Shown: positions 6,609-14,380, numbered from the stretch's first letter. The stretch: 14,530 bases of DNA from an uncultured Ruminococcus sp. (GCA_947174085.1 CAMWHN010000025.1:1-14530); one strand, 5' to 3'. The notes: generated by a model not told the origin, from the letters alone. A program made the numbers and translations.

Positions 6609-6856
6609 AAAAAAGACAGTTTATATTTATTTTTGCGTTGACGTTTCTAAGTGTGCTAATCTGGATAGTAGGAGAGTTTTTAATAGGACAGTTTATTAAT
6701 AGCTTTGGTTTTTCAGTCGGGTGGGCAATTTTTTGTTTAGTTGCGTGTTGCGCTTACAGCTTGTGGAAATGCCCTCGTGAACCTGATGAAGAAGATAAAA
6801 AAGATGAAGCACAGGAAGAAACAGAGCAAAAACAAAATCAAAAGGGGGACAAATAA
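6605..6856 (+). CDS. Small two-helix membrane protein between argH and argC
   Basis: Unrecognised 83-residue protein. Two hydrophobic segments (about 6-28 and 34-54, the second containing a Cys-Cys pair) are followed by a highly charged Glu/Asp/Lys/Gln tail (55-83). Basic residues at 2-4 suggest both ends lie in the cytoplasm. Its ATG overlaps the argH stop (ATGA) and has no good SD of its own, so it is probably translated by coupling. Its stop is one base from the argC ATG, and the argC SD (AAGGGGG, 6842-6848) lies within its last codons, so reading through this gene may affect argC translation. That tight packing argues it is real. Function unknown: it could be an accessory membrane protein or serve mainly as a coupling cistron. 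Confidence 0.75.
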   Translation: MKKRQFIFIFALTFLSVLIWIVGEFLIGQFINSFGFSVGWAIFCLVACCAYSLWKCPREPDEEDKKDEAQEETEQKQNQKGDK

Positions 6857-6857
6857 T

Positions 6858-7802
6858 ATGTCCATAAAAGTTTATGTAGATGGTCAGGCAGGGACAACTG
6901 GTCTGAAAATTATTAGCCGTTTAGAGCAACGTAAAGATATTGTATTATTAAAAATTGCAGATGAAGATAGGCATAATAATATAAAACGTGCGGAAATTAT
7001 GGCAGAATCAGATTTTACTTTTTTATGTTTACCGGACGATGCCGCAAGAGAAGCTGTCACACTTGCCGGAAATCATACTAGAATTATTGACGCTTCTACA
7101 GCGCATAGGACTAATCCAGATTGGGCATATGGGTTTCCGGAGCTGTCACCAGAATTTAGAAATAAAATAATTAATTCTAATAGAACGGCTGTTCCAGGGT
7201 GCTATGCAAGCGGATTTATTTCTATGCTATATCCTATGGTAAAGCATGGCTTGTTACCTGCTGATTTTCCAGTGTTTGCTTATGCAACTTCTGGTTATAG
7301 CGGTGCTGGTAAAAATGCAATTGCAGTATATGAAAGTGCTGATAAACCAGAAGAATTTTATTCACCTCGTCAGTATGCTTTATCACAAGAACATAAGCAT
7401 TTACCAGAAATGCAATTATTTTCGGGTTTAAAATATAAGCCTATGTTTAATCCGATTATTTGTGATTATTATAGTGGCATGGTCGTTTCTGTGCCGATTC
7501 AGACCAGAATGCTTGATAAAAAAATTACGATTCAACAAGTAAATGCTATGTTTCAGGAGCATTATGCAAATGCAAAGCTTGTAACTGTAAATAAAATTAT
7601 GCCACCAGAAGAACAAAAAGTCTTTTTCTTAGCATCTAATACACTGAGTGGAAAAAATAAACTTGAAATTTTTACTTTTGGCAATGACGAACAAATTTTA
7701 CTTTGTGCAAGACTGGATAACTTAGGCAAGGGAGCGTCTGGAGCTGCCGTGCAGTGCTTAAATATCATGATGGGCATTGACGAAACAACAGGTCTAAAAT
7801 GA
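6858..7802 (+). CDS. argC: N-acetyl-gamma-glutamyl-phosphate reductase (type 2 ArgC)
   Basis: NADPH-dependent reduction of N-acetylglutamyl-5-phosphate to N-acetylglutamate 5-semialdehyde, third step of ornithine synthesis. The 314 residues match the shorter type 2 ArgC branch. The nucleotide-binding loop GQAGTTG is at 9-15. The catalytic cysteine is Cys115 in VPGCYASG, and the conserved histidine region is QEHKHLPE (His179, His181). An in-frame upstream extension to 6741 runs through the preceding gene and is rejected; ATG 6858 sits 9 bases after AAGGGGG. The stop TGA (7800-7802) lies inside the SD of argJ, so the two are tightly coupled. The active-site residues are intact. Confidence 0.96.
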   Translation: MSIKVYVDGQAGTTGLKIISRLEQRKDIVLLKIADEDRHNNIKRAEIMAESDFTFLCLPDDAAREAVTLAGNHTRIIDASTAHRTNPDWAYGFPELSPEFRNKIINSNRTAVPGCYASGFISMLYPMVKHGLLPADFPVFAYATSGYSGAGKNAIAVYESADKPEEFYSPRQYALSQEHKHLPEMQLFSGLKYKPMFNPIICDYYSGMVVSVPIQTRMLDKKITIQQVNAMFQEHYANAKLVTVNKIMPPEEQKVFFLASNTLSGKNKLEIFTFGNDEQILLCARLDNLGKGASGAAVQCLNIMMGIDETTGLK

Positions 7803-7812
7803 GGTGTTACGA

Positions 7813-9057
7813 TTGAAGAAGAAAAATTTTAAAGATTTTAAATTTGTAAGTGGCGGTGTCTGTGCATCAAAAGGTTTTTTAGCAAATGGTATCCATTGTG
7901 GATTAAAACTAGATAGTAATCCTGATAAAAATGATTTGGCTATGATTTATGCTGAAAAAAAATGCAATGCTAGTGCGATGTATACAACAAATAAAGTACA
8001 AGGTGCGCCAATTACTGTGACTAAAAAAAATTTACAGGACGGCACTGCACAAGCAGTAATAGTCAATTCTGTGAATGCGAATACTTGCAATGCTGACGGA
8101 ATCGAAAAAGCCGAAAGAATGTGTCAGGCAACAGCAAAAGCTTTAGGGTTACAGCCGGAAGATATTATCGTTGCGTCTACGGGTGTGATTGGACAGCCTT
8201 TGCCGATTGAGCCAATTATTACAGGGATTCCAGAACTAGCAAAAGGTTTAAATTCAAAGGGCAATACTTCTGCTGTGAATGCTATCATGACAACAGATAC
8301 AAAGCCAAAAGAAGTTGCTGTAAAATTTATGCTGAATGACAAAACTTGTACACTTGGCGGTATGCTTAAAGGCAGTGGCATGATACACCCAAATATGGCA
8401 ACAACATTGACGTTCTTAACAACGGATTGCAATATTTCTTCTGAAATGTTGCAGAATGCTTTACATGAAGTTGTTGCTGTTACGTTAAATCGTGTTAGTG
8501 TGGACGGCGATATGTCTACAAATGACATGGTTTGTATTCTTGCAAATGGTGAAGCAGAAAATAATTTAATTCAAGCTGTTAGTCCAGAATATGAAATTTT
8601 TAAAGATGCATTATATGCTGTATTAATGAATTTAGCTCGTATGATGGCAAGAGATGGTGAGGGTGCAACGAAATTAATTGAATGTCTTTGTGACGGTGCG
8701 AAAGATGACAAAACAGCTGAAATTGTTGCAAAATCTGTGATTATGTCAAGTTTGTTTAAAGCCGCTATTTTCGGAGAAGATGCCAATTGGGGAAGAATTT
8801 TGTGTGCGATTGGCTATGCACCGGCAGAATTTGATATTCAGCAAGTTGCTGTAAATCTAAGTTCTGCAAAAGGCTGTATCGCTGTTTGCAGAAATGGTGC
8901 AGGTGTGGAATTTTCAGAAGAACAGGCAAAAAAAATTTTGTCTGAAGAAGAAATTTTAGTTTCTATTACAGTCGGAACGGGTGTAGGTTCTGCTGTTGCA
9001 TGGGGCTGTGATTTGACATATGATTATGTCAGAATTAACGGCGATTATAGAAGCTAA
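7813..9057 (+). CDS. argJ: Glutamate N-acetyltransferase (ornithine acetyltransferase)
   Basis: Transfers the acetyl group from N-acetylornithine to glutamate, closing the acetyl cycle; some family members also use acetyl-CoA. The proenzyme self-cleaves before a threonine nucleophile, seen here in KGSGMIHPNMATTL, with Ala196-Thr197 the expected cleavage point. The N-terminal CASKGFLANGIHCG, VNSVNANTCNADG and C-terminal FGEDANWGRI stretches are all typical. A GTG at 7804 is possible, but TTG 7813 is 6 bases after GAGGTG (7801-7806), so I choose TTG, giving 414 residues, a normal length. The SD contains the argC stop codon. No argA-like synthase is in the window, so ArgJ may make the pathway cyclic; whether it is bifunctional cannot be read from the sequence. 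Confidence 0.96.
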   Translation: MKKKNFKDFKFVSGGVCASKGFLANGIHCGLKLDSNPDKNDLAMIYAEKKCNASAMYTTNKVQGAPITVTKKNLQDGTAQAVIVNSVNANTCNADGIEKAERMCQATAKALGLQPEDIIVASTGVIGQPLPIEPIITGIPELAKGLNSKGNTSAVNAIMTTDTKPKEVAVKFMLNDKTCTLGGMLKGSGMIHPNMATTLTFLTTDCNISSEMLQNALHEVVAVTLNRVSVDGDMSTNDMVCILANGEAENNLIQAVSPEYEIFKDALYAVLMNLARMMARDGEGATKLIECLCDGAKDDKTAEIVAKSVIMSSLFKAAIFGEDANWGRILCAIGYAPAEFDIQQVAVNLSSAKGCIAVCRNGAGVEFSEEQAKKILSEEEILVSITVGTGVGSAVAWGCDLTYDYVRINGDYRS

Positions 9058-9077
9058 GAAATTAAGGAGCTGTTCAC

Positions 9078-9953
9078 ATGGAGGAAATTAAAAATATTTC
9101 TAATACTGTAAGAGCCAAAGTGTTAAATGACGCTTTGCCATATATTCAGAAATATCATAATAAAGTCGTTGTGATTAAATACGGCGGTAATGCTATGACA
9201 AATGAAAATTTAAAACAAGCTGTCATGAGTGATATTGTATTATTAGCGCTAGTCGGTGTAAAAATTGTATTAGTTCATGGCGGAGGCCCTGAAATTAATG
9301 ATATGCTGAAAAGATTGGGCATTGAAAGTAAATTTATTAACGGCTTGCGTTATACGGACGAAGCGACAATTGATGTTGTTAAAATGGTTCTTGCCGGAAA
9401 AGTGAATAAAGAATTAGTGACACTTTTAGGACAAACAGGCGGTCAAGCAATTGGTCTTTGTGGACTAGATGAAAAAATGTTGCTTGCCGAAAGAGCTTAT
9501 GGCGAAAATGATGAAGATTTGGGCTATGTTGGCAAAATTGTAAAAGTAAATAAAAAGCCTATTACTGATGCATTAGATAATGGTGTGATTCCTGTGATTG
9601 CGACTGTCGCATGTGACGAAAAAGGACAGGCTTATAATATTAATGCGGATACGGCTGCTGCAAGAATTGCTGCTGAACTCAAAGCAGAAAATTTAATTTT
9701 ATTAACAGATATTGCAGGACTGTTGCGTAACAAAGATGATGCTAGCACGTTGATTTCTTCTGTGAATGTCAGTGAAGTGCCTTTTATGAAAAAACGTGGT
9801 ATTATTTCAGGCGGTATGATTCCAAAAATTGATTGCTGTGTGGAAGCTGTTCGCAGAGGTGTGAAAAAAACTTCTGTAATTGATGGCAGAGTACCACATT
9901 CTATTTTGATTGAAATATTGTCCAATGAAGGCATTGGCACACAGTTTAGATAA
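9078..9953 (+). CDS. argB: N-acetylglutamate kinase
   Basis: Phosphorylates N-acetylglutamate with ATP, the usual controlled step of ornithine synthesis; amino-acid-kinase fold. Visible motifs: VVIKYGGNAM with Lys34 and Gly36-Gly37, LVHGGGPEI (HGGG at 67-70), NINADTAAARIAAEL and LLTDIAGLL, then GMIPKIDCC near the C-terminus. At 291 residues, with about 28 residues before the first strand (TVRAKVLNDALPYIQKY), it has the N-terminal helix found in hexameric, arginine-inhibited kinases rather than the shorter E. coli type; feedback inhibition is inferred from that. ATG 9078 is preceded by AAGGAGC, with the same AGGAGCTGTT sequence as before argF. Confidence 0.97.
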   Translation: MEEIKNISNTVRAKVLNDALPYIQKYHNKVVVIKYGGNAMTNENLKQAVMSDIVLLALVGVKIVLVHGGGPEINDMLKRLGIESKFINGLRYTDEATIDVVKMVLAGKVNKELVTLLGQTGGQAIGLCGLDEKMLLAERAYGENDEDLGYVGKIVKVNKKPITDALDNGVIPVIATVACDEKGQAYNINADTAAARIAAELKAENLILLTDIAGLLRNKDDASTLISSVNVSEVPFMKKRGIISGGMIPKIDCCVEAVRRGVKKTSVIDGRVPHSILIEILSNEGIGTQFR

Positions 9954-9970
9954 TTATTAGATAATTTTAA

Positions 9971-10393
9971 ATGAATTTAATTTTAATCCTGAAATTATTG
10001 CCTGTGCTGATTGCAGGTATTTGCATTTTACTTGCCTGTTTGCCAAAGCGTTATAAAAATATTGCAAAGCCTGTTATTACAGAAGCAGAAATTATTTCAC
10101 AAGTAACACAGAAAATTTATCATAATCATAGTGAAATAGAAACAATTGCTCCTGTTGTGCGCTATATGACAGAACAGGGAGAACAGGTTGCAACTAGCCG
10201 GCAATTTTTTCCAGAATGGCAATATTACTGGAAACAAGGCGATAAAATTAAAATTTGCTATAGCAAGTTACAGCCTAGTATATTTCAGATTTGTCAAGAT
10301 AGCAAAACACAATGCAAAAAATTAATTTTATTAACTATCGGTATCGGAATATTATTAGCTTATGCTGTGCTTTGGGTGCAGTATTACGAGTAA
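9971..10393 (+). CDS. Two-helix membrane protein, DUF3592-like, after argB
   Basis: Predicted 140-residue protein with a hydrophobic helix at about 3-24, a soluble central part (29-115) and a second helix at about 118-136. The central part reads IAPVVRYMTEQGE (60-71), then WKQGDKIKICYSKLQP (87-102). This resembles the DUF3592 pattern of a conserved V.Y...G strand followed by GD.V.V.Y.P between two membrane helices; the resemblance is from memory. It starts 17 bases after the argB stop with no visible SD (TTATTAGATAATTTTAA), so it may be weakly translated or coupled. DUF3592 proteins have no established general function. The reading frame is long and has a plausible topology, so I accept it as a gene. 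Confidence 0.72.
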   Translation: MNLILILKLLPVLIAGICILLACLPKRYKNIAKPVITEAEIISQVTQKIYHNHSEIETIAPVVRYMTEQGEQVATSRQFFPEWQYYWKQGDKIKICYSKLQPSIFQICQDSKTQCKKLILLTIGIGILLAYAVLWVQYYE

Positions 10394-10481
10394 ATATTAA
10401 AATTGGCAATAATGTATTTATTAGCTTTAAGTGCAGTTGTCACATGGGTGAAAATAAATTTAATAACAGGAGGTAATTTTT

Positions 10482-11651
10482 ATGCTAGGTAATTTTACAT
10501 ATTGTAATCCTACGAAAATTTATTTTGGAGAAAATGCATTAGAATATTTAAGCCAAGAACTTGCAAATTATGGCAAGAATATTTTACTGGTTTATGGTAG
10601 TGGGTCTATTAAAAAATCTGGGCTTTATGATGAAGTAGTAGAAATCATAAAGCATAGTGAAAAAAATATTGTGGAGCTGTCCGGTGTTATGCCAAATCCT
10701 ACAGTGGATAAATTATATGAAGGTTGCAAACTTGCAAAAGAAAATCAAATTGATTTAATTCTTGCAGTGGGTGGCGGTTCTGTTTGTGATTATGCAAAAG
10801 CTTTGTCTGTGTCTGCTTACTGTGAAGAAGACCCGTGGGAAAAATATTATTTGCGTATGGAAGATGTGAATAATAAAATTATTCCTGTAGGCTGTATTTT
10901 AACAATGGTGGGTACAGGTTCAGAAATGAATGGCGGTGCAGTAATTACTAATCATGAATCTAAACTAAAAATAGGGCATGTATTCGGTGAAAATGTATTC
11001 CCAAAATTCTCTATTTTGAATCCGGTGTATACGTTTACATTGCCAAAATATCAAATGATAGCAGGCTTTTATGATATTTTTAATCATATTACAGAGCAGT
11101 ATTTTTCAGATTTCGATGATTGTACTTCGGATTATGTTATGGAAGGTTTAATGAAATCTTTAATTCACAGCTCCAGAATTGCAGTGGAACAACCAGAAAA
11201 TTATGAAGCTCGCAGTAATATTATGTGGATTGCTACATGGGCATTAAATACTATGGTAGCCAAAGGCAAAACAACTGACTGGATGGTTCACATGATTGGA
11301 CAATCTATTGGTGCTTATACAGATGCGACTCATGGTATGACACTTTCGGCTATTTCTATGGCATATTATCGTCATGTGATGCCTTATGGTTTAGAAAAAT
11401 TTAAACGTTTTGCAATCAATGTTTGGAATGTAAATCCAGATAATAAATCTGACGAAGAAATTGCAAACGAGGGCTTACTTGCAATGGAAACATGGATGAA
11501 AGAAATTGGTCTTGTGATGAATATTCAAGAATTAGGCGTGACGGAAGATATGTTTGATGGCATTGCAAAAGGTTCATTTATTTGTGAGGGTGGCTATAAA
11601 AAATTAAATCATGACGAAATTATAGAAATTCTGAAAGAAAGTTATAAATAG
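10482..11651 (+). CDS. Iron-containing alcohol dehydrogenase (YqhD/BdhA-like)
   Basis: Group III metal-dependent alcohol dehydrogenase, 389 residues, expected to reduce aldehydes with NAD(P)H in the cytosol. The N-terminal Rossmann-like part has LLVYGSGSIKKSGLYDEV and the cofactor motif GGGSVCDYAKAL; GTGSEMNGGAVIT is also typical. The metal ligands are in place: Asp198 and His202 (FYDIFNHITEQYFSD), His270 (MVHMIGQ) and His284 (DATHGM), with spacing like YqhD and clostridial butanol dehydrogenases. ATG 10482 follows GGAGGT (10469-10474). An 88-base gap separates it from the preceding gene and 33 bases separate it from argD, same strand. It belongs to no standard arginine step. The physiological substrate cannot be told from sequence; either a general aldehyde or a pathway semialdehyde is possible. 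Confidence 0.93.
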   Translation: MLGNFTYCNPTKIYFGENALEYLSQELANYGKNILLVYGSGSIKKSGLYDEVVEIIKHSEKNIVELSGVMPNPTVDKLYEGCKLAKENQIDLILAVGGGSVCDYAKALSVSAYCEEDPWEKYYLRMEDVNNKIIPVGCILTMVGTGSEMNGGAVITNHESKLKIGHVFGENVFPKFSILNPVYTFTLPKYQMIAGFYDIFNHITEQYFSDFDDCTSDYVMEGLMKSLIHSSRIAVEQPENYEARSNIMWIATWALNTMVAKGKTTDWMVHMIGQSIGAYTDATHGMTLSAISMAYYRHVMPYGLEKFKRFAINVWNVNPDNKSDEEIANEGLLAMETWMKEIGLVMNIQELGVTEDMFDGIAKGSFICEGGYKKLNHDEIIEILKESYK

Positions 11652-11684
11652 AGATATTAATTATGAAAGGTGAGAACTAAATAA

Positions 11685-12851
11685 ATGAGTGTGATTGAAC
11701 AGACAAACGCACATACGATGTCAACTTATGGACGGAATCAAATTGTACTTGATAACGGTAACAGTGCGACTTGTTATGATATGGACGGGAAGAAATATAT
11801 TGATTTCAGTAGTGGCATTGGTGTTAATTCTATTGGCTATTGCAATAATTTATGGGCTGACGCTGTTTGTGAACAAGTAAAAAAATTACAGCATACTTCT
11901 AATTTATTTTATCATGAGCCTCAGGCAGAACTTGCTGAAAAACTTTGTAAATTATCAGGCTATGAAAAATTATTTTTTGCTAACAGCGGTGCCGAAGCAA
12001 ATGAATGTGCGATTAAACTTGCTAGAAAATATAGCTTTGATAAATATAGCAAGAATCGCTATCATATTATTACGTTAGTAAATTCATTTCATGGCAGAAC
12101 ACTTGCGACAATTTCTGCAACTGGGCAAGATGTTTTTCATAATTATTTTTTCCCATTTTTAGAGGGTTTCAAGTATGTAAAAGCCAATGATATTCAAGAT
12201 TTACATGCAAAATTAGATAATACTGTTTGTGCAATTATGATAGAATATATTCAAGGCGAGGGCGGTGTTATGGCTCTTGATTCTGAATTTGTTACTGAAA
12301 TTCGTAAAATCTGTGATGAACAGGATATTTTAATGATTGCAGATGAAGTACAGACTGGAATCGGCAGAACTGGCAAATTATTCGCCGGAGAATATTATAA
12401 CTGTAAAGCGGATATTACAACAACGGCAAAGGGTTTAGGTGGTGGATTGCCAATAGGTGTTTGCCTTGCAAATCAAAAATGTGCCGATGTATTAAATGCT
12501 GGTTCGCATGGGTCAACATTCGGGGGCAATCCTGTTGTATGTGCCGGAGCTGTGAAAGTGTTAGAAATATTGGAACAAGATGGCATGTTAGAAAATATTC
12601 AGGAAAAAAGCAAATATTTGCGTGAAAAATTATCTGCTTTGGACGAAGTACAGAAAGTTTCTGGAATAGGTCTTATGGTAGGCATTGCATTAAAAACAAA
12701 AAAAGCGTCAGATATATTAAAAGCATGTGCAGAAAATGGCTTGCTTGTATTAACTGCCAAAGACAGAGTGAGATTATTACCGCCTTTGAATATTAGCATG
12801 CAAGAGCTTGAAACCGGTTTGGAAATTCTTTGCAAGTGTATTACGAGCTAA
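11685..12851 (+). CDS. argD: Acetylornithine aminotransferase
   Basis: PLP-dependent class III aminotransferase that converts N-acetylglutamate 5-semialdehyde plus glutamate to N-acetylornithine and 2-oxoglutarate; relatives can also act on succinyldiaminopimelate in lysine synthesis. The 388-residue length is normal. Landmarks: NSGAEANECAIKLARKY (phosphate-binding region), FHGRTLATISATGQ, the PLP-aspartate segment MIADEVQTGIGRTG and the Schiff-base lysine Lys249 in TTTAKGLGGGLPIG, followed by GSHGSTFGGNP. The context among arg genes favours ArgD over other class III members. ATG 11685 lies 10 bases after AAAGGTGAG. No separate promoter is evident. Confidence 0.96.
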   Translation: MSVIEQTNAHTMSTYGRNQIVLDNGNSATCYDMDGKKYIDFSSGIGVNSIGYCNNLWADAVCEQVKKLQHTSNLFYHEPQAELAEKLCKLSGYEKLFFANSGAEANECAIKLARKYSFDKYSKNRYHIITLVNSFHGRTLATISATGQDVFHNYFFPFLEGFKYVKANDIQDLHAKLDNTVCAIMIEYIQGEGGVMALDSEFVTEIRKICDEQDILMIADEVQTGIGRTGKLFAGEYYNCKADITTTAKGLGGGLPIGVCLANQKCADVLNAGSHGSTFGGNPVVCAGAVKVLEILEQDGMLENIQEKSKYLREKLSALDEVQKVSGIGLMVGIALKTKKASDILKACAENGLLVLTAKDRVRLLPPLNISMQELETGLEILCKCITS

Positions 12852-12895
12852 TACATGAAATAAATAATATTTATTAATTATAGGAGCTGTTTATT

Positions 12896-13810
12896 ATGAA
12901 ACATTTATTAAAAATGTTGGATTTGAGCCAACAAGAAATTTTTGATATACTCGATTTGGCTGATAAGCTGAAATATCAGACAAAGCATGATATTCCACAC
13001 CCTATGTTACAGGGTAAAACACTTGGAATGATTTTTCAAAAAGCGTCTACCAGAACCCGTGTTTCTTTTGAAACTGGTATGTATCAATTAGGCGGTTATC
13101 CATTGTTTTTATCTGCAAATGATTTGCAAATTGGACGTGGTGAACCTGTGCAGGATACAGCAAGAGTATTATCACGTTATTTAGATTGCATTATGATTCG
13201 TACATTTGCACAAAAAGAAGTAGAAGATTTAGCAGAATACGGCAGTATTCCTATTATTAATGGCTTAACGGATTTCTGTCACCCTTGTCAGGTACTTGCA
13301 GATTTATTAACGATTCGGGAATATAAAGCAAATTTTGATGGCTTAAAAATGTGCTATATTGGTGATGGCAATAATATGGCAAATTCCCTGATTGTTGGCG
13401 GTTTAAAAGTTGGCATGAATGTTTCTATTGCGTGTCCTGATGATTATCAGCCTGACGAATCTGTTATGAATTTTGCAAAAGATTTTAAAGGCTTTTCTAT
13501 TACAAATAGTCCTTTGAAAGCCGCTGAAAATGCTGATGTATTAATTACTGATGTTTGGTCATCTATGGGCATGGAGGCTGAAATTGAAAAGCGTAAAATT
13601 GCATTTAAGGGCTATCAGATTAATGATGACATTATGAATGCTGCAAATTCTGATGCAATGGTATTGCATTGCTTGCCAGCACACCGTGAAGAAGAAATCA
13701 CGGCGAAAGTATTTGAAGCTCATGCAAAAGAAATTTTTGACGAAGCTGAAAATCGTTTACATGCACAAAAAGCTGTTATGGTAAAATTAATGTTACCAGA
13801 TGGCGAATAA
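12896..13810 (+). CDS. argF: Ornithine carbamoyltransferase
   Basis: Makes citrulline from ornithine and carbamoyl phosphate. The 304-residue length is normal. The carbamoyl-phosphate loop STRTR is at 51-55 (QKASTRTRVSFE), HPCQ at 129-132 (FCHPCQVLADL), and the ornithine-side motif HCLPAHR at 258-264. ATG 12896 is preceded by AGGAGCTGTT. It is the last gene of the cluster, and a strong terminator follows within 25 bases. The biosynthetic role is inferred from the neighbours: no arcA or arcC of the arginine deiminase pathway is in the window. Carbamoyl-phosphate synthetase must be encoded elsewhere. A short AT-rich inverted repeat (12859-12875) lies in the argD-argF gap. Confidence 0.97.
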   Translation: MKHLLKMLDLSQQEIFDILDLADKLKYQTKHDIPHPMLQGKTLGMIFQKASTRTRVSFETGMYQLGGYPLFLSANDLQIGRGEPVQDTARVLSRYLDCIMIRTFAQKEVEDLAEYGSIPIINGLTDFCHPCQVLADLLTIREYKANFDGLKMCYIGDGNNMANSLIVGGLKVGMNVSIACPDDYQPDESVMNFAKDFKGFSITNSPLKAAENADVLITDVWSSMGMEAEIEKRKIAFKGYQINDDIMNAANSDAMVLHCLPAHREEEITAKVFEAHAKEIFDEAENRLHAQKAVMVKLMLPDGE

Positions 13811-13830
13811 TATTTGATTTTTAAGATTTG

Positions 13831-13863
13831 AAAAACTGCGGTATTTATTATCGCAGTTTTTTT
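13831..13863 (+). terminator. Intrinsic terminator of the arginine cluster
   Basis: ACTGCGGTA (13835-13843) pairs with TATCGCAGT (13849-13857) around a TTTAT loop, with one G-T pair, flanked by A5 upstream and seven T in a row at 13857-13863. It is a strong Rho-independent terminator 20 bases past the argF stop and could also work partly in the reverse direction. Confidence 0.9.
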
Positions 13864-13913
13864 GCATTCTTCTGCAAGCGTTTTGTAAGCAAAAAAAAGT
13901 GCAAAAATGACTC

Positions 13914-13942
13914 TATACAAATAAATTTATATGTGTTATAAT
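13914..13942 (+). promoter_or_regulatory. Probable promoter of the small membrane protein gene
   Basis: TATACA (13914-13919, 4 of 6 to consensus), a 17-base spacer and a perfect TATAAT (13937-13942). It lies after the argF terminator and about 49 bases before the ATG, so the next gene is likely transcribed separately from the arg cluster. Confidence 0.55.
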
Positions 13943-13990
13943 AAATATTATGAAAAATATATTATCATTTTTTGAAAGGAGGTGCTTTGC

Positions 13991-14254
13991 ATGTTTCAAA
14001 ACTCAGCAAGTAAATTAATAATTTTTGCTACAGTTGCCACAATTTTAGGGATAATTGGAGGGATATTTTTTATTAGTTCTATGGCAATATCAACAATTTT
14101 AAAAATAGTATTAATAATAGCTGTAGCAATCAGCATTTGGGGTAATGCTTTAGTTTTAGTGACATTTGCAGAAATGGCTGAAAATATCGAAACTATGTCT
14201 TACAGACTTCATGATTTAAGCAGTCGTACAAAAAGTAATGAAAGACATGATTAA
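13991..14254 (+). CDS. Small two-helix membrane protein
   Basis: Unrecognised 87-residue protein. Two hydrophobic helices (about 9-31 and 36-59) are followed by a hydrophilic, probably helical tail (FAEMAENIETMSYRLHDLSSRTKSNERHD). ATG 13991 has a near-perfect SD (AAAGGAGGTG, 13975-13984) six bases upstream. A GTG at 13982 would begin inside the SD and is rejected. The strong SD and own promoter indicate a well-translated gene. It lies between the arg terminator and the tandem stable-RNA promoters, which gives no functional hint. I cannot assign a family. Confidence 0.8.
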   Translation: MFQNSASKLIIFATVATILGIIGGIFFISSMAISTILKIVLIIAVAISIWGNALVLVTFAEMAENIETMSYRLHDLSSRTKSNERHD

Positions 14255-14279
14255 AAAATTTTGTGTGAAAATGAGTAGT

Positions 14280-14306
14280 AAAGAGAAGTGCAAAACACTT
14301 CTCTTT
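14280..14306 (+). terminator. Probable terminator after the small membrane protein gene
   Basis: A perfect 11-bp stem, AAAGAGAAGTG (14280-14290) with CACTTCTCTTT (14296-14306), and a 5-base loop, about 25 bases after the stop. The downstream tract GCTGTTATTTAC is only partly T-rich, so termination may rely on the stem's own T residues. It would insulate the following strong promoters. Confidence 0.6.
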
Positions 14307-14351
14307 GCTGTTATTTACAAAAATATATAAATTTTTTTGAATTTATTTGGC

Positions 14352-14380
14352 TTGACAAAGGCAAAAAGTTGTGGTATAAT
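14352..14380 (+). promoter_or_regulatory. Strong promoter P1 of a probable rRNA operon
   Basis: Perfect TTGACA (14352-14357), a 17-base spacer and perfect TATAAT (14375-14380) with an extended -10 (TGG before TATAAT). AT-rich DNA precedes it. Transcription would start near 14387 and enter a short hairpin (GCTGTC-GAAC-GGCAGC, 14387-14402). No coding region follows in the window; with P2 this is typical of stable-RNA operons. Confidence 0.8.

Noticed and set aside
6741..6857. Longer ArgC with a 39-residue N-terminal extension
   Set aside because: The extension is the out-of-frame reading of the small membrane gene; ATG 6858 has its own strong SD and gives the normal ArgC length.
10412..10492. 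Possible 26-residue hydrophobic leader peptide overlapping the dehydrogenase start
   Set aside because: No SD, no regulatory codons and no alternative hairpins in the gap; likely chance in AT-rich DNA.
12859..12875. AT palindrome AATAAATA-A-TATTTATT in the argD-argF gap as a second ARG box
   Set aside because: It lacks the TG...CA core positions of an ARG box, and such A/T palindromes are frequent in this base composition.
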